Positions 49,101-62,026 of a DNA stretch of 64,000 bases are shown here, piece after piece (the stretch's first letter is position 1; every line of letters starts with the position of its first letter). The notes beneath the pieces were generated by a model, which saw nothing but the letters and a program-made list of their open reading frames with translations, was not told the origin of the DNA and ran no database searches. A program made the position numbers and the translations under genes. The stretch comes from Tetranychus cinnabarinus (lineage: Eukaryota > Arthropoda > Arachnida > Trombidiformes > Tetranychidae). The stretch spans positions 7,316,001 to 7,380,000 of the forward strand of contig WHVY01000001.1 of the NCBI GenBank assembly GCA_022266195.1. The letters run 5' to 3'.

Positions 49101-52100
49101 CTCATGGGTTCCATCAGTTTACGGCAAGGTTAAGTTCAAGATTGACTAATGAAGATGGCAGAGTTGATAGGCTTTTGTTAGCGACAGTCAAAGGTCCAAA
49201 GTAAAAACAATGGAAAAGATGAAAAGGGAAAAGCTTGAACTTTTCAAAGTTGACCGGAAGTTTTTGTTTTTCAATTTATCCAAAAGGCTGTCCTTTTACA
49301 GTGAGGGAAAAAGAGCAGAGATAAAGTTACTTTTCATTTCCGAAGGCAAGAGGAAACATTTGAGTCTTGCGTCCTTCACAAGGCGTTACCGTCAAAATTG
49401 CAACTTGGTTTACATAAGGTACAAAAGGTACAAAAGCACACAAAAGATTCATCATTCAACATTAGATAATTATAAACTTTTTTTTACCGAGAATAACTTT
49501 CTCTTCACAATCGAGTGTTACAAGTTAATGGGATTTTGGGAAAGTCGCTTATTTTGCAGTTTCCAACAGTTGGAGTTTTGAAAGATTTCAACTTTTTTTT
49601 TGGTCGCTTTTGTTGTGTCTTTTTGCCTTGTCAAATGATGCAGTATTGATGGAACCTTTCGAGGCAAATCGATACATTAATTTGATTCTCTTGGTAACTG
49701 ACAGTAACTTTGGTAACTTGATGAATTTGTTTGGATAATGAAACTTTATCAAACTTGATTGTTATTTCATTCATCATAATGTTCATATTGTTTTATTCAT
49801 CATTTGAAAAATGACAATTGTTTATCTAATTCAATTACTTATTTACTTCCATTCATCACTACTTTTCAGTTTCCTTTTCGTTTCCACATTTCATGATGAA
49901 AATTCATTTTACCATTGCGTTCTTGGATAATACTTTTAATTGCAATATCGATTATTGATTATCAATAAAGAAGATTGAAATTTTGCATTTTCCAGTCAAT
50001 TTTAGTTTCTATCTTTTTTTCAGCAACAAAAAAACTTATCGATTAAACCGTTTTTCCAACTTTTATTGATACCATTGATTGACATTTGTTGGGTTGAAAG
50101 GAAAGTTTTCTGGAAAAAAATAAGTAAAAGTCATGAATTATCTTTGAATGAACTTTACGCTGTTGGAGTTGACGATTTTCACGTTTTAAACTCGACTTTG
50201 AAAGAACTGGAAAGATTTCGAAAATAATCGTGTTTTCCAATAGAAATTTTCTCACCATGTTTCGACTTGTTGATAAATTTCTTGCTCTGCAAATATTCAA
50301 TCATGAGTTTGGCATAACATCAATCAGGTGAAAGTGGTGAACTTACAAATTTTTTCACTAAAGACTGAGTCTCGCTCGATCAAACATGATTACTGTTGTA
50401 ACATTAATCATAACAGTAGCTTTAGAGGTGCGATTGCTTACCAGTTTGTGATGAATAATTATTTTCAAATTTTCGCATTTTTCTTGTCGAACTTTTACTG
50501 TAGAAGTTTTTCATGAAATAATCTTTACTCTTTCAAATCGTTGATAACTCAGTCTGACTCTTTCCATTTCGCTAATTCCAATGTAAGGCTGGATTCTCAT
50601 GTCAGAGTTTATTTTAGATTGCGAGTTAGGAATGAAAATTATGGAAAATCTTCCTGTAAAAATAGAAATTTTCATTCTCATACGATCATGAATTAGTTTG
50701 TTCTTCGACTTGCTTCACCAAAAGTTGTTGGACGCAAAATAAAGCAAATCTTGAGTTATATTAAACTAATCAACATATTTTGATTGCAACTTTAAACTTT
50801 TATTTTACTGAAGATTCATGAGACTCTTTTAATTTGTCGACTAATCCATTGATTAGCCAATAGTCGAAAACTTTTCAGTTGCGACTTTCATCGAAAGTTT
50901 CACAGATTAACAAATATTTCGCTCATTTTACCTTTGAATATGCAAATTACGTGGAAGTGAGGAAAGCCAAGAGTGAGAATGAAGCAGATTCTCAAACAAT
51001 TTCAATACTTTATTTTTTCTCAGCTCATTTCTTTCAATTCCTGATAAATATCATGCAAGAAAAAAAGACTGTTTTTCTTTGACTTTTTTCTTGTTTGCAT
51101 TTTTTTGTAATTCAATTGAATATCAAGAGAGAAAGAGAAAGAAAGAAACTGAAACTCTGAATAAAAAGCGGGAGAAAACTTGAGTCGAAAGGTTAAAAAG
51201 ATCAATTCTGGTGGAAGAAGAAACGAATTCATCTTTTCTTTATACCTTTTATTGGAAAAGGTAACCCAATTTAAAAAGATTAACTTACCAATAATTTTCC
51301 TCTTTTTTTTGTTAAATCAATTTGAAATCTATCAACTTTAACCAAGTCAACTAACAACCAATCAATAATGCAAATAATCAATGAACATTTTTTCGCTTCT
51401 TTTATCAACATTTAACTCCTATTAACATGATTAACTCGACATTATTTTCATTGTTCAATGTTCACTGAAATATGAAACTTTTGCCTTTTACATTGGATTA
51501 AAGGAGAGAAGCGAACTTGACCCAAAAAAAGATAATTCAGATAAAGGTAACACTAATCAATTAACCTTATTAACCTCAATCAATTGAATCAAGGTAAGTA
51601 CAGAGAAAATGAAGAGCCAAAAAAAGGAAACATTAAAAATGGGCAACAATTTAGCGCTTTATTTCAATTTTGATATCGACTAAGAATCATGATAACACTG
51701 ACAAGCAACAATTGTTGTTGTTTGCGGTAAAGTTGATTGAACACTTTCTTCTCTCCCTGGTTTCCATGGCAAATGTTCAACTTGTATTTATTGGGAAAAC
51801 TTTTTTTTTCCAAGTCAATATTATCGAGTTTTCACTCTCTTTACCTTTCCTCTGTTCATTGTATATGTTGCCTTCCTAATGATGATGATAATAATGATAA
51901 TACTGGTAACAGTAATGATAATATAATGATAACAGGTAAATGGTTCTTCGATGAATGATCGATTAGCTTTGGACTTTGGATTGATTTTTCTGCTTCTCTT
52001 TTTGGGTCCAAAATTTTCTCTCAATTTTTTTTGTTGCATTTTGTTTTTACCTTTTTTTTATTAACATTAAGTTTCTTGCTTCACATGAAATGGTTGAAAT

Positions 52101-52213
52101 GATCAATGATTGTGTCGATGATTGTGATGATGGTCATGATGATGATGGGACAAGTTTACACTTATTAGTTTAATGGATGGTTGATTGAAAAAATGTTAGA
52201 ATTATTACTTTTC
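46194..52213. other. Gene-poor stretch
   Basis: Six kb of AT-rich DNA. Consecutive open frames at 48932-49204 and 49210-49581 are the longest, but they are basic/aromatic-rich and have no domain or splice signals that persuade me. No repeat with clear ends was found. Confidence 0.5.
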
Positions 52214-52219
52214 TTTATT
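52214..52219 (-). promoter_or_regulatory. Polyadenylation signal of the peptide precursor gene
   Basis: AATAAA on the minus strand, about 145 bases past the stop at 52363-52365. Confidence 0.45.
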
Positions 52220-52362
52220 TACTCAACTAATTTTGCTTTTCATTTTTGGATTCACATTTTGTTTTTTGTTTCAAATAATTTACTTGGCTTCATCTCAATA
52301 TGAGTTAACACACACTAATTGGGATTAAATGAGAGTTGGTAGAGTGTGTTTTGCCGGCCTTG

Positions 52363-55300
52363 TTAGTCTCGAGAGTCGGCCGTTGTTTTCAGTGAAGCGT
52401 AATTGTCTGGATTGGCTTCATTGGTCAGTCCGTATTTGTCCAGAATGGATTTTGATCGAATAAAGTTTATCCAGTTTAACCAGGGTTCATCTGTGTAATC
52501 AGATAATCTGGTAAAAGAGAAGAAAATGTTTCAAATTAATATTTTTCATTCTGGATAAAAGGTCAATTTAAGGAGAAACCTTGTCTTGGGTTAATTTAAT
52601 TTTCATGTTAAATTCATTGATTGCTTCAACTTTGCTTTTTGATTAAATTTCAAGAATGGCTGTTGTTGCGGATAAACGGTTTGTTGCTTTGGAGTTAAGT
52701 TAACAATTATCTTTAATTGAGATTGGTTTGTTTTTCTGTTGGACTGTTAAGGGCCAGGTAAAGGCCAAGGAGAGCAATTAAAAGTGGTTCCATTTTATTT
52801 TTGGGTGAAGAAAGGAAATTAATGGAAGGAAAGAGAAGAGGTGAAAATACAGGTGAAACTAGAGAATAACATGATAAATAATGGACTATTGAATTTGTTG
52901 ATTAATATTTAATCAACTTTTCCATCCAAGCTCTTTTCGTCCTCTCATTATTAAATGATTGCCCGAATCGATTTTTGCTTAACCTTTTTTGTTTACTCTG
53001 TTACTCTAATCTAAACGTTATCCATTCAACAGATATCTCCAATAGATGGCACTTCATCTTTAATGGTGAAAAAAGGTTTTAAACCATTTGTGCTGACATC
53101 TATTGAGATTAAACATCAACACTCTTTGGGTTTTCAAGCATTTCATTGACAAGAGATGGCACTGTTTTCAGTCAACTGTTCATTTTCAACACTCTAGTGA
53201 CTAGAGTCTAGGCCAATGATGCTCATCAAGCCTGACACCGATTAACCTGGATACAAGCTGGCTTTTGCGACACCATTGCTAATCTTGATGGAAACTATGG
53301 AGAGTAATAAAAAATTAAGTTCAAAGTTATTCACAAAAAAACAAAATGCTTCAAAATGTAAAATTTTCTGTTACTTATAACCGATAGATGGCGATTATGA
53401 AATTTCTCTGTTAATTATTACGTCAATGGATGAATCCTTTTTAACTCGTTTTTTTCATTTAATTAACAAGCACCAAACTTAACTAATCGTCCTGAAACAT
53501 TGAGAAGCCTTAAAGCACCATGAACCAGAGACTCTAAACTTACTAGAAAGCATTTGATGACATGATAAGTTATTTCGTGACTAAAATTTTGAATGTTTTA
53601 CAGCGCTTCTCCATGACTTTAGACAAGTTCTCAAAATGTTTGGCCAAAATCTGAAGCCGTGCGTAAAACCAGTAACTCTTCTCAATCTTTCCAGAGCTCT
53701 CATATTGTTTTCAATTCTCAGAATATTTGTCTAATATCATTAATGCGATGCTCGAATTTCACGCTCGTCACACGGATTAAACCCATCAATTTTTTTCATG
53801 ACAAAACATACTTTTTCGAATGATGCCTCGTTCCCTTCCCTTGTAAGTCCTCATCAACTTGGCTAGTAAGCTTTGAATTAAAATAAAAGTTTACTCAATC
53901 CTACCACTTAATGCCGTCACAGAACTCTTCAACTCCCTGAACAATCTGCAAAAAATTCATAAACTACATATTTGTGGCAAAATAATTACAACCACAGGTT
54001 AACTGAGCAAATAATTAAGTTTTCATCACTTACTTGTTGTTTACATTGGTTCCAATTATGGTAATTATAACATTAATAATGAGACTGAATTCATCATCTC
54101 ATGGAAATCAATTAATCAAAAGTGAAAATATTAATAATATAAGCCAGATGAAATTACTTTTCCCACCTTTAATCATAAAGTTAAATAAACATTTTCCATA
54201 TCGACTGTGAAAGTTTTCAAACAAATAAGTCTCATGTAAATTGAATGGAGTTGTGCAAAACTTTGACTCGATCATTTTTACCTGATTGAACAAAATGTCA
54301 AAAGGTACAAAAACATTGTTTTCAAATTGAATACTTATTTATGTGAAAAGTACAAAAACTGATAATAAATGAACAGTTAATCCATAAATTATTCAACAAC
54401 ATTTTCTCAATTCATGTTAATACTTGCAACAAAAGTGAAACAAAATTGAATCAAGAGTCAAGATTAATGCACAGGTTGAATCTTATTTCAATGAAAACAC
54501 GAGAGTCAAAAATTGAAATGAAACAACAAATCAATAATTGATTGAAATTAGACTATTTACAATTTAAGTTAACATTTTGTTTTCCAATCATCATGTGAAT
54601 ATCAAATGAAAATCCAAATCAGTTCAGAATCAACATTCAATAATTTAAAATAATTTACAGTTGAACCTTTTCCATCTTAATTAGTTGATTAATTGAAACT
54701 TGAAACTTCATTCATGAATGATTCTTTCAGGCAACATTACAAGTTTCAACAAATGTTAACAAAGTAAGCAACTTTCATCTCAACCTCGAGTCAAAGTTTG
54801 CTTTTAAAATGCCTTTTCTGAGTCCAAATAAGTATCGTGATTAACTTTGCTCAATTTTGAGGTAAACATTTGCACTGCTCTTCCTTCCTGAAAGTAAACT
54901 CATATTCAGATCTATTTCTTTTTGAATCTTTCATTATTCTTGCCCCTGAAACTATCAGAGTTTCATCTTTCCTTTTGTTCTGAGCAATGACAATTTACTC
55001 GAAAAGTGAAAAGAAATGGTTTTTCTTAGCGGGAAATTTCCTCCAACAAATGAATACAATGAAATATTACATTTTATTGTCATGCTTGTGCACTTACTAA
55101 ATACTAAATAATAAATAGTATTAAGATGAATAATTTTGCTTTTCAATTCTTTTTCTCTTTTTCCACCAATTTCGACCTTTTCAAAATCACTTTTAGCTCA
55201 TGCAGATGAACAATAATTAGTCAACATTTGTTTCGCCAGAAAATTTAAATTGAACAAAATTTTGCTATTTTTGTGCTTAAAGTGAAACGATTTCACGTCA

Positions 55301-58300
55301 ATCACATTTTTCATAGTTTTTTCATTTTTCAACAGATTTTCATTTAAAATGGTCGAGCTTCACATTATTTTCATTTTCAATCCTACTTGGAAACTCGTCA
55401 GATTCTCCTTGCAATCATGGTCAAACAAGAGTCGAAATGATGATTCAAAATTCAATAATGAAAGCAAAGATCGAATGTCTAAATACAAAAGTGAACAGCT
55501 CGTGGTTTTTATTACATTTCGACTTGCAATTGCTTTTGCGGCGCGACAAAGTTAACCAGAAAATCATCTTTGCTGATGAACTCGATTTTGTGTCTTAGAG
55601 CGATTAGTTGGTTAGCCATAGCTTGCTAGTATCTGCTAACCTGGTAAAAACCCACCGGTTTTGAGGTTCGAAATCAATATCTATCTATGATGAAATCAAG
55701 ATGGATAACGATTGTATATCCATTGTATTAGTTTAGTTAGGATTAGACATTAATACAAAAGTAATTAGAAAAGACTAATAGAAGAATATTTCTTTCTCCA
55801 AAATAACGCTTGTTTTCATGAGTTACGACTCAAAAGCCATCAGAATACTTGCAACAAAATAAAAAACCCTTCTCTGGTTCACTCTTTGCGAGTTCTCGAG
55901 CAGAGTATTAATAATAGCTACAAATGACGTCGTTACAAATGATAATAATTTTACTAAATAACAGAAAATCGGTAAAATGTTAAAAAATCTATTAAAAATT
56001 GAATCAAAACAGTTCTTTATCATTCCATTTAGCAATCGAATCAACAGTATGAATTCAATTGTACTCGAAATCATTATTGATGAAGTTTTAATTATTAAAG
56101 AATAAAATTATCATTGTTTTTATTGGAAAACAAAGAGCTAATCGTTTCATTTATTAACATTGAGACATTATTTTTGATTGCAACAACAAAATTTCATAAA
56201 TAGAAACAGTTCAATCAATTGAAATTGAACTCTATCCTTCAGTTGAGTTTTGGCCTCTTATCAATCACTCATTACTTGTCCACATCAGCCAAGTGTATTT
56301 AACGATGAAATTGAATATTCCCTTCAACGGTTCCTTGAGATTAATTTATCATGATCTTTATAGCGGAATAGATCAATCTGGACTTGATACCCTAAAAGCT
56401 TTAGGATCAATTACGCTTGGAAAAGTACCGATTGAATGGATTAGTGGTGAACCCGATCAGAATGACTCTTGCCATTCATCCATTTGTTCAACACCTTTTC
56501 TTCGGTCAATCCAATCTGGCCTCAATGATGCTTCATTTCCTGGTGAGACGATGGAACATTTTTCATTGGTTCCAGAAAACATGAGTTTCAGTTCGATAAT
56601 GCACACTGAAGACTGTGGTTTTGTCAACCTTTACACGGAAACGGCAGTTAAATCAAAATATTCCGGAATCTTGACCAGCTTTCAAGTAATCCAACTCAAT
56701 GTTTACATTTTAATCGGTTTCTTGATCGCCCTAGGAGTTTACATTTATTTGGTTCGTGAGAAAAGATTACCTTGGCCTTTTAAGGGTATAACAAAACAGT
56801 TGATTGATGGTCAGTTTGGGTTCATAGTAGTGGCCATTTGTTATTTTGCCGTCTATTACGTCTACGAATTATTAATATCTTCATTTACGACCAACTATTC
56901 GATTCAATCTCGAGATGCACCTTTGGTTTATTTGGATGATCTCAACAAGTCAACCCAATCTGTAAATGTATTTCATGATTTGTACTGTGGTCTTAAGATG
57001 GCAGATAATTCATTCTTGTCAAATCGTATTAATACAATTTTCGTTGAAAAATTTCTTAGCTATATTCATGATCATTTATTTGATGATAGAATTGTCTTTA
57101 TTGATTCGGCAAATACAATAAATGGCTACACAAGAATATTTTGCAACTTCATGATCAACTTCAAGAAAACTGACAACTTTTATATTCATGTTAGTAACCA
57201 GCGTTATTTCAACACTTTACGGTTACTGGTTTATCACAAGTTCATCGAGAAAAGCAAGAAACAGTTTCTACAACGGGCAACCTATTCTTGCGCTGAGATG
57301 GGCTTTTGTCTGGACGGAATTGATCGGGCAGTCAGAGTGGTTCTTGATAAAAGAAGCAAATTATATAAAACTTGTGCTCAATGCAAACGCTACGAACAAA
57401 TTAAAAGCTATCCAATGGCATATCATCCGATTGCATTCATCACAATTAAAGATTTACTCTATCTTTTTGTTCTTCTCGTGAGTCTTTCAAGTTTCGTTTT
57501 AATTATCGAATCAATCCGCTCATCTAATCAAGATAAACCAGCCAAAGAAAAGAAACAATTTCTTCATCACTCTTCGGACAGTCGATGGCATAATATCAGT
57601 GAAATCAAGACGTTTTTATTGAGAAAGCGGTTGACGGAGGGTACTCCAATATATTACTTGAAGTAACGATGCATTCAAATATTGCCATATTCAAATCACT
57701 CGAAACATGTATACTTTTTGACTGATCCAGCAATGATTTCCGAGTCTTCAATGCTATAATCTGTTAGTTGAATTGAATGTATAACAAGTTCGCGATAGAT
57801 ATTAAAATTAAAAGCTGAAAGTTTAATGTACTGTTGCAACTTAGATTTTGATTTAATCCAACTCGTTGATCTGTGGTTGTCTGGAACAATTGGACTGTTT
57901 TTGATCCACAATATCTAGAGAATGTTCAATGTGATGGCGCGCAAGCTTACTTAAAATAGATTTCGAAATATAACCGATTCCGAAGTTCGGAATCGGTTGT
58001 GTGCCTGTTGATATTAATGCACAAAACACAAAATAATCACAATCGAAATCTTAATTTTTAGGAAACTATCAATAACTTAACCATAGTCAATGTCGAAAAG
58101 TTCAATGTAAAAAGTAAACCTGAGCATAACTCACCTATTGTTGTTTCGAATTAACAAAGTCCTTCTCTTATTTGAGTCTCGCACTAATCACTTGAGCACT
58201 TTTAAATGTCTTAACGAACTGCAACATTGAAAATAAATTTATCCGATGTTGCGGAAGACTATACTTTCAGATCTTGTAATGATACTTTTTATCGATATTA

Positions 58301-59483
58301 CATGAAAACGAATTTATCATAATTATTGATAAACTTTACGTTATTCAAATCAAAGGCGAAGATCAAAGTGTATTTCAAAAAGCATTTTGTGTTTTTTTGC
58401 AATTTCTGGGTTCTTTTCAAATACCTTTTTGCTCGAACAAACTAAAGCTTTTGTTTTATTCGAGAAACCCCTTCGGCGTAACATATATCAGTTTAAAGTT
58501 ATGTCTCTATTTAAATGCATATAAAATGTTAATATTTTGTTTGCTGCATTCTGACCAATGCAGCATTTTTTGAATTCTTGACGAACTTTTTCGATTTCGC
58601 TCTCGCAGAAAAAGTTTCTTCATTAATAGTGGCATAAAATTTTTACATGACAATGAATCACTGATGAGCCTTATGGCTTTCAAATCAAATGATCATGAAA
58701 TTTGACTCAAGGGAAAAATCATTGCTTTTTGACAGTATTTATCCAGTGAATATAATATTACTTATTATTAATAAGTTATTAAGCTTCAAACATTCAGAGT
58801 ATCATTGAATCTGGCTTTTCTTCCAATCATTTAAAACTACAAAGTTTTAGCAATGAAAACTCAATTCAACGAAACCATGAAACTGTCTGAAGAGATTTTA
58901 AAGTGTCTTTAAAGGGCCTCTGCATATTATTGTGCACAAAAGGCCAAGCAAATTGGTGAGGAGACAAAATCTCAATGGATCGACTCTCATCCTTTCAATG
59001 AACCAAAAGGCTAACCTAATCGAACCGGGCTTATTTTTTAATTATTTTTAAAGACGATAAACGCTTTAAACTTATGAAAAATGATGCTTAGCGTGCTAGT
59101 TTTTTGGTAAAAACCTTGTTGGAAAAGTTTACTTAGCATTGCACAGTTTGATTTAAGAGTTTGTTTCTGTTTTGAAACTTTTAAATATCAACAAACTTTA
59201 CTTACTCGTCTGATCTTTTTACGTTGAACAAAGTATAACCACATTGACAACCACCAACTGAACCAGCAAAACCAGTTCGTCGACAGAAAAGATCACAATC
59301 TAATCGTCGCTCGGGAAAGGCTGACCTCTTCATTAAAGGAACCATTTTGTTTGTCATTGACTTGGTCGATAAACTGGTTAAACGCGATTTTTCGGTGCAA
59401 ACACAATGATCCAATATAAAGAGGAGACACGCCACAAGGATAACATTGTGCTGAGCCAATGGAAATAATTTTAAGGAAAACAT
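52363..59483 (-). CDS. Secreted four-cysteine neuropeptide-like precursor
   Basis: Exon 1 is 59483-59206 and exon 2 is 52507-52363. The GTAAGT donor and TTTTACCAG acceptor are good and the phase joins exactly (GA + A), giving 140 residues. Residues 1-29 form a signal peptide with hydrophobic core VILVACLLFIL. Dibasic sites KR (52-53), RR (59-60) and KR (89-90) would release LDCDLFCRRTGFAGSVGG followed by CQCGYTLFNV, with cysteines at 63, 67, 79 and 81. This could make two disulfides. The rest (DEPWLNWINFIRSKSILDKY...) is an acidic C-terminal propeptide. The layout is that of a peptide hormone precursor; a small secreted toxin-like or defence peptide is a weaker alternative. I cannot name the family. 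The intron of 6.7 kb hosts another gene on the opposite strand. Kozak context is GAGAAAAATG. Confidence 0.78.
52508..55591. other. Left part of the peptide-precursor intron
   Basis: AT-rich intron sequence. No gene, RNA or element that I can support. Confidence 0.5.
55592..55682 (+). other. Weak tRNA-like sequence
   Basis: An A-box-like GATTAGTTGGTTAGC and a B-box-like GGTTCGAAATC about 60 bases apart, with a 7-bp hairpin GGTTAGC/GCTAACC between. The extra length would fit a type II tRNA, but the acceptor ends do not pair. Probably a decayed tRNA-derived repeat. Confidence 0.25.
56305..57666 (+). CDS. Ionotropic-receptor-like channel protein, single exon
   Basis: ATG at 56305 gives 453 residues. 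The frame is open back to a TAA at 56197-56199 without another Met, so an upstream exon is possible. Hydrophobic segments at about 131-150 (LNVYILIGFLIALGVYIYLV), 172-192 (GFIVVAICYFAVYYVYELLIS) and 386-410 (KDLLYLFVLLVSLSSFVLII) fit the M1, M3 and M4 pattern of ionotropic glutamate receptor relatives. ISSFTTNYSI followed by APLVYLDDLNKS matches the end of M3 and the start of lobe S2 in insect ionotropic receptors. The amino-terminal domain is missing and lobe S1 is short, as in divergent IRs. A chemosensory cation channel role is inferred from this resemblance. It lies inside the intron of the minus-strand peptide precursor. Confidence 0.62.
   Translation: MKLNIPFNGSLRLIYHDLYSGIDQSGLDTLKALGSITLGKVPIEWISGEPDQNDSCHSSICSTPFLRSIQSGLNDASFPGETMEHFSLVPENMSFSSIMHTEDCGFVNLYTETAVKSKYSGILTSFQVIQLNVYILIGFLIALGVYIYLVREKRLPWPFKGITKQLIDGQFGFIVVAICYFAVYYVYELLISSFTTNYSIQSRDAPLVYLDDLNKSTQSVNVFHDLYCGLKMADNSFLSNRINTIFVEKFLSYIHDHLFDDRIVFIDSANTINGYTRIFCNFMINFKKTDNFYIHVSNQRYFNTLRLLVYHKFIEKSKKQFLQRATYSCAEMGFCLDGIDRAVRVVLDKRSKLYKTCAQCKRYEQIKSYPMAYHPIAFITIKDLLYLFVLLVSLSSFVLIIESIRSSNQDKPAKEKKQFLHHSSDSRWHNISEIKTFLLRKRLTEGTPIYYLK
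57667..59205. other. Right part of the peptide-precursor intron
   Basis: AT-rich. Contains the 27-base palindrome at 57972-57998; otherwise nothing recognised. Confidence 0.5.
57972..57998. repeat. 27-base palindrome
   Basis: AACCGATTCCGAA (57972-57984), one central G, then its exact complement (57986-57998). It is unusually GC-rich for this region. Confidence 0.92.
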
Positions 59484-62026
59484 TTTTCTCTTCGTTCTAC
59501 AAATGTCTTTACAAGTTTACCTTTTCACGGTACAAGGTGGAAGCAAGAGTAAACTGAGCAGAATGGAAACTTTTTTTCAAGTTGGACTTGAGCCAAGACT
59601 TGGACAAAACAGACGCAACAGTTTGTTCAATCTTGAGATGAAATGAAATGAGAAAAAATCAGCAAACCAGCGAAGCAAAATTTTTTTTCTTCGTGTTGAT
59701 GAGGAAGATGATATTGATGGATATTATAAATGAATAATGTTGATTTTATAGGTGAAAAGGACTAACTGATTGCAAATGAAGAAAGTAAAATGAAAAATTC
59801 AGCTTATTCCAATATTTTGATTCCAATAGTGAACAAGGAAACAGTGAATAGTGAAGAAAAGGATGAATTTTTTAAAAAATTTTCATCAAATGTCGAGAAG
59901 ATTTTAAATTGTCTGTTGAACTTCACTGGTAAATTTCAAGTTTACACCAAGAAATGAAAGATCGAGCAAAAGAAAAGTTTCTTGTATTCGCAATTGGACA
60001 AGTTGCGCCTTTCAATTGAAGACAAGATTTGCTTTAAACTTTGAACTTGCAACACAACTCTTGCAATGGTTTTATTATGATTTATTTGATAATTTGGTTT
60101 TACTTTGGTTTTTTATATTATTTGGTTGTTTCTCGTTCTCTCTTGGTTTCAGTCTAATGACGATGTTTACAGGTTTTAACCTTAACGATTCTGTCAACAT
60201 ACAAATAACAATTGATGAACATTACGCTTACCTGCTGAGGACCTGTCTTGCTTTCCCTTTCTCACTCGAACCTTTCGCCTTCTCTCTTTACTCCATCATC
60301 GTCTCATTATCATCATCAACTGGGAGTTTCTATTACAGTATTCATTTCTTGATTTTCTCATCATTCAAGCTTCATGTTTTTTGTTACTTGCTTTCATCAT
60401 CATCCTCATCATTCTGATCATCATCACGATTTGAGTTGGCGAATAGAACTTTTTGTTCTTCAACTTTTTTTTCTGTTATTACACCAAATGCTCAAAATTT
60501 TGTTTCCTTTTTATTCACAACAGATTTTCCAAGTTGAAACTGAAAATTTTACAGAAGATTTCGAGCAAGAAGATTGATTTGAAAACTAAATTTTCACTAA
60601 GTTCAACCTTATTGACTCGTTCAATTGAAACCAATGGCCGATTGAAATGTCAATGTAAAAGGCGGCAAAATTAACGAGAAAAATTGACTCTCCAATAGCA
60701 GAGTATAAAATTAGCAGTTAATACAGTTGCGAGAATGGTTGCACCTTGAATCGAGAGGAAACATTCAAGACAAAATTTCCATGAAATGTCCAGATTTTTT
60801 TCTTCTCTTCTCTTTTCAACACAAAATGTAATGTAAAATAATTAGTTTGGTAATAATACTTTATCAAGTTGAACACGAACAGAAGGGGAAAAGGTTGAGA
60901 CTTGAGTCCATATCCAGCCTTGTGAAGTCTATTTAATCATTTCAACTCAACCCACGAAGCTCAACCTTTAGCTTAAAGGTTATCCTTATGGTGTCTAAAT
61001 GCCTCGTAATAAATGTGAACTGAAATCAAATGATGTTGTTGTTGGCAGAAAATGCTTGTTTAGCAAATGGTTCAATTGAAATTCCCCTTTATACCATCAT
61101 CATCAATTCAAGATCATTCAACATCAAATTTCAATTCTCACAATGAAATTTTAATCAATTCAATGAGGATAAATTGTACCTTCATTATCAATCATAAATG
61201 TTTTTTTCGTCCAAACAGTCTTTTTGCAATAAAAAAAACTTTTTTTTCGCTCAACAAAATCAATCAATTGCAACAATTAAACTTGAAAAAAGATAAATGT
61301 TATTTTCCTTAGCATTTTCACCTCGTCGACTGAAATTGGTGAAACTCGATGCATGAAATGTTTTTTTTTTATTTTATTTTTTTATTCTTTAGTTTTTCCA
61401 TTTTTGCCAAAAATTTAAATTATTAAATGTTGCATCAAATGAATTGAAAAATATCTTAATTAGACAATTTGTATTCTCGTCTCATCAATTATTGCACAGT
61501 TTTGTTCAATTAAATGTCATTGGAAACAATCAATTGACTCTTGCCAATCGACCTTTTGTTCAACCTTTTGTTTCATTTTGTCAACTCGAATGTAATTTCA
61601 ATTTTTACCTTCAATTAATTGAATATTGAATAGTTTATTAATATGTTAACAGGGAATGATTTGTTTTGGTAAACTTTATTATCCGTTCTTTTTGTTGGAG
61701 ACTTTTCTTTACTTTTTGTTTTCGATGAATAATTAAAGATTGGAAAGGATTTTGATTGAAATTAATTGAATATTGAAGCAACTTTGTTTTTCCTGCTTAA
61801 CAGAATCTTGAAATCTTTTCTGTACTTGCTGAGTGCACTTCTGACTCTTCTTGATTAATTGATTGATTCTGATGAGTATGCAATGACACATCAACTTTGA
61901 TTCTGAAATTTTCAATTCATCAGATTAGCTGACAAGGATTTGGACTTTCATTGAAAAATTGAATCTCATCATTATCCAACAATGCCATCTCTATGATGCC
62001 AATCAAGTTGTAAGAGGATTCTGAAT
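59484..62026. other. Upstream of the peptide precursor; no gene seen
   Basis: Should hold the promoter of the minus-strand precursor gene. Open frames at 60016-60417 and 61067-61312 are phenylalanine/serine-rich and have no domain. A possible 5' leader exon was not identified. Confidence 0.45.

Noticed and set aside
48932..49581. Two consecutive open frames of 90 and 123 residues
   Set aside because: Basic and aromatic-rich, with no signal peptide, domain or splice sites; length is within chance for this composition, though a rapidly evolving gene is not excluded.
60016..60417. 133-residue hydrophobic open frame
   Set aside because: T-rich DNA gives phenylalanine/leucine/serine runs; it ends in a TCA repeat and has no family match that I can see.
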